In this document: piece after piece, positions 63,260-64,000 of the stretch
How positions within the stretch are numbered: position 1 is the first letter of the stretch
Layout: each line of letters starts with the position of its first letter
Source: Telmatactis stephensoni
Taxonomy: Eukaryota; Cnidaria; Anthozoa; Actiniaria; Isophelliidae
Length of the DNA stretch: 64,000 nucleotides
Direction of reading: 5' to 3'
Assembly (NCBI GenBank): GCA_029948255.1
Contig: JALIZF010001622.1
Span: 248,001 to 312,000, forward strand
The notes under the pieces: generated by a model
Told to the model about the DNA's origin: nothing
Databases searched by the model: none
Seen by the model: only the letters and a program-made list of their open reading frames with translations
Made by a program: the position numbers and the translations under genes

Positions 63260-63335
63260 CTTAAACAAAACAATGTTTAGAATTAGTACTTATTCCACGG
63301 GAATGTACAGTCATCTCTTCAAAAAGAATTGGGTA

Positions 63336-63786
63336 GAGTGCTTTTAGTCAAACCGTTCAATAGTTAACTAAATTTATCTAAATTAGTTAACTATTTAGGT
63401 GACGTCACCTAAAATAGTGAAACCCCGCCAAGCCAACAGTCATGTAATTCAGGGGGGACTTAATTCTTACTTACTTACTTACTTACTTACTAGGCTATTG
63501 TACGTTGAAAAGCAAATGAATATTGGTTCTAACGTGTAATTTTTTTGAATTTGTTATGCTATAAAATAAATCAAGAAATAAATTCGAACTAACGCTTTCA
63601 AACGATCGCTCGCAAATTTTGAAAGGTTTCTTTTCGCTTAGCTCCAATTTGTTTACATACTACGACCCCCTGATTTTCAGAGCGTTAGCTCGTGATTTTT
63701 CAAAATATGTGACGTCAGCTAAAATAGTGAAATAGTTATCTAATTTAGTGATAGTTAACTATTGAACGGTTTGACTAAAAGCACTC
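63336..63786. mobile_element. TA-flanked foldback with GAGTGCTTTTAGTCAAACC ends
   Basis: GAGTGCTTTTAGTCAAACCG at the left and inverse CGGTTTGACTAAAAGCACTC at the right, TA on both flanks; mirrored GTGACGTCA and ATAGTTAACTA inside. Confidence 0.8.
63466..63492 (+). repeat. TTAC tetranucleotide repeat
   Basis: Six to seven TTAC units inside the foldback element. Confidence 0.92.
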
Positions 63787-63888
63787 TATTGATTGAGCTG
63801 CAAAACATGGGTACATGGTCAGGGCTAAATTAAAGCACAATAATTTAATATTATTTATTATAACAATAATGAAGGGCTCCCTACAAAA

Positions 63889-64000
63889 ATGGCCTAAGTG
63901 ACTTTTTGATGATTTTTTTCAATTGTATCAAATTATATCAATTAACTTTCCTATGCCAAAAAATCAATGTCTGGATATCCATCAAAAAGTCACTTAGGTC
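63889..64000. repeat. Inverted repeat at the window edge
   Basis: GGCCTAAGTGACTTTTTGATG and its inverse CATCAAAAAGTCACTTAGGTC lie about 70 bases apart; probably a short foldback cut by the window end. Confidence 0.65.

Larger units (their letters stand above)
18302..63164 (-). other. DNAH1 introns: inventory
   Basis: All introns are GT-AG. Those over 300 bases in which I recognise no element are 62528-62998, 54114-54485, 51115-51471, 50630-50949, 42173-42557, 38011-38420, 29723-30221, 29209-29590, 31278-31642, 27130-27538 and 25982-26354. The rest carry repeats described separately. The longest is 19154-25885. Confidence 0.7.
63260..64000. other. DNAH1 upstream intron, partial
   Basis: No coding exon recognised. 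Holds a 451-bp foldback (63336-63786), a TTAC repeat and the start of another inverted repeat at the edge. Confidence 0.6.

Overview
The window is eukaryotic, AT-rich and intron-rich. It looks like an anthozoan cnidarian genome, most likely a coral or sea anemone. This is inferred from a single-exon orphan-type class A GPCR, a deeply intron-split axonemal dynein gene, and many short foldback (MITE) families such as the one beginning GGCCCGGTTGTTCGAA. Species cannot be settled from the sequence alone.

Layout: bases 1-6876 are intergenic. Bases 6877-7911 on the + strand encode a 344-residue seven-transmembrane receptor in one exon. Bases 7912-18179 are intergenic and carry several foldback elements. 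From 18180 to at least 63259, on the - strand, lies one large gene: the orthologue of the inner-arm axonemal dynein heavy chain DNAH1. I could place 64 coding exons whose splice phases agree at every junction. They give about 4143 residues from the N-terminal tail to the stop codon. Only the first exon or exons (probably about 120-150 residues, judged from family length) and the promoter lie beyond the right edge. GPCR and dynein are convergent (tail to tail).

The dynein protein has the expected order: N-terminal tail, linker, AAA1 and AAA2 (both P-loops in one 1372-base exon), AAA3, AAA4, a coiled-coil stalk with the microtubule-binding tip, AAA5, AAA6 and the C-terminal domain. It is a motor subunit of the ciliary or flagellar axoneme. 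Nothing links the GPCR to it functionally.

The introns hold most of the unusual material. There are twelve copies of one TA-flanked MITE family between 31.9 and 59.9 kb, three copies of a tRNA-derived SINE plus one of a different SINE, and elements flanked by TTAA. There are also a 51-bp minisatellite open in frame on both strands, two tandem duplications that copied pieces of dynein exons (one copying the AAA3 Walker A coding segment into the neighbouring intron), and several very short reverse-transcriptase relics. No complete autonomous transposon, CRISPR array or rRNA gene was seen. I did not find a clearly new multi-gene system; the most distinctive items are the MITE cluster, the exon-fragment duplications and the dual-strand minisatellite.
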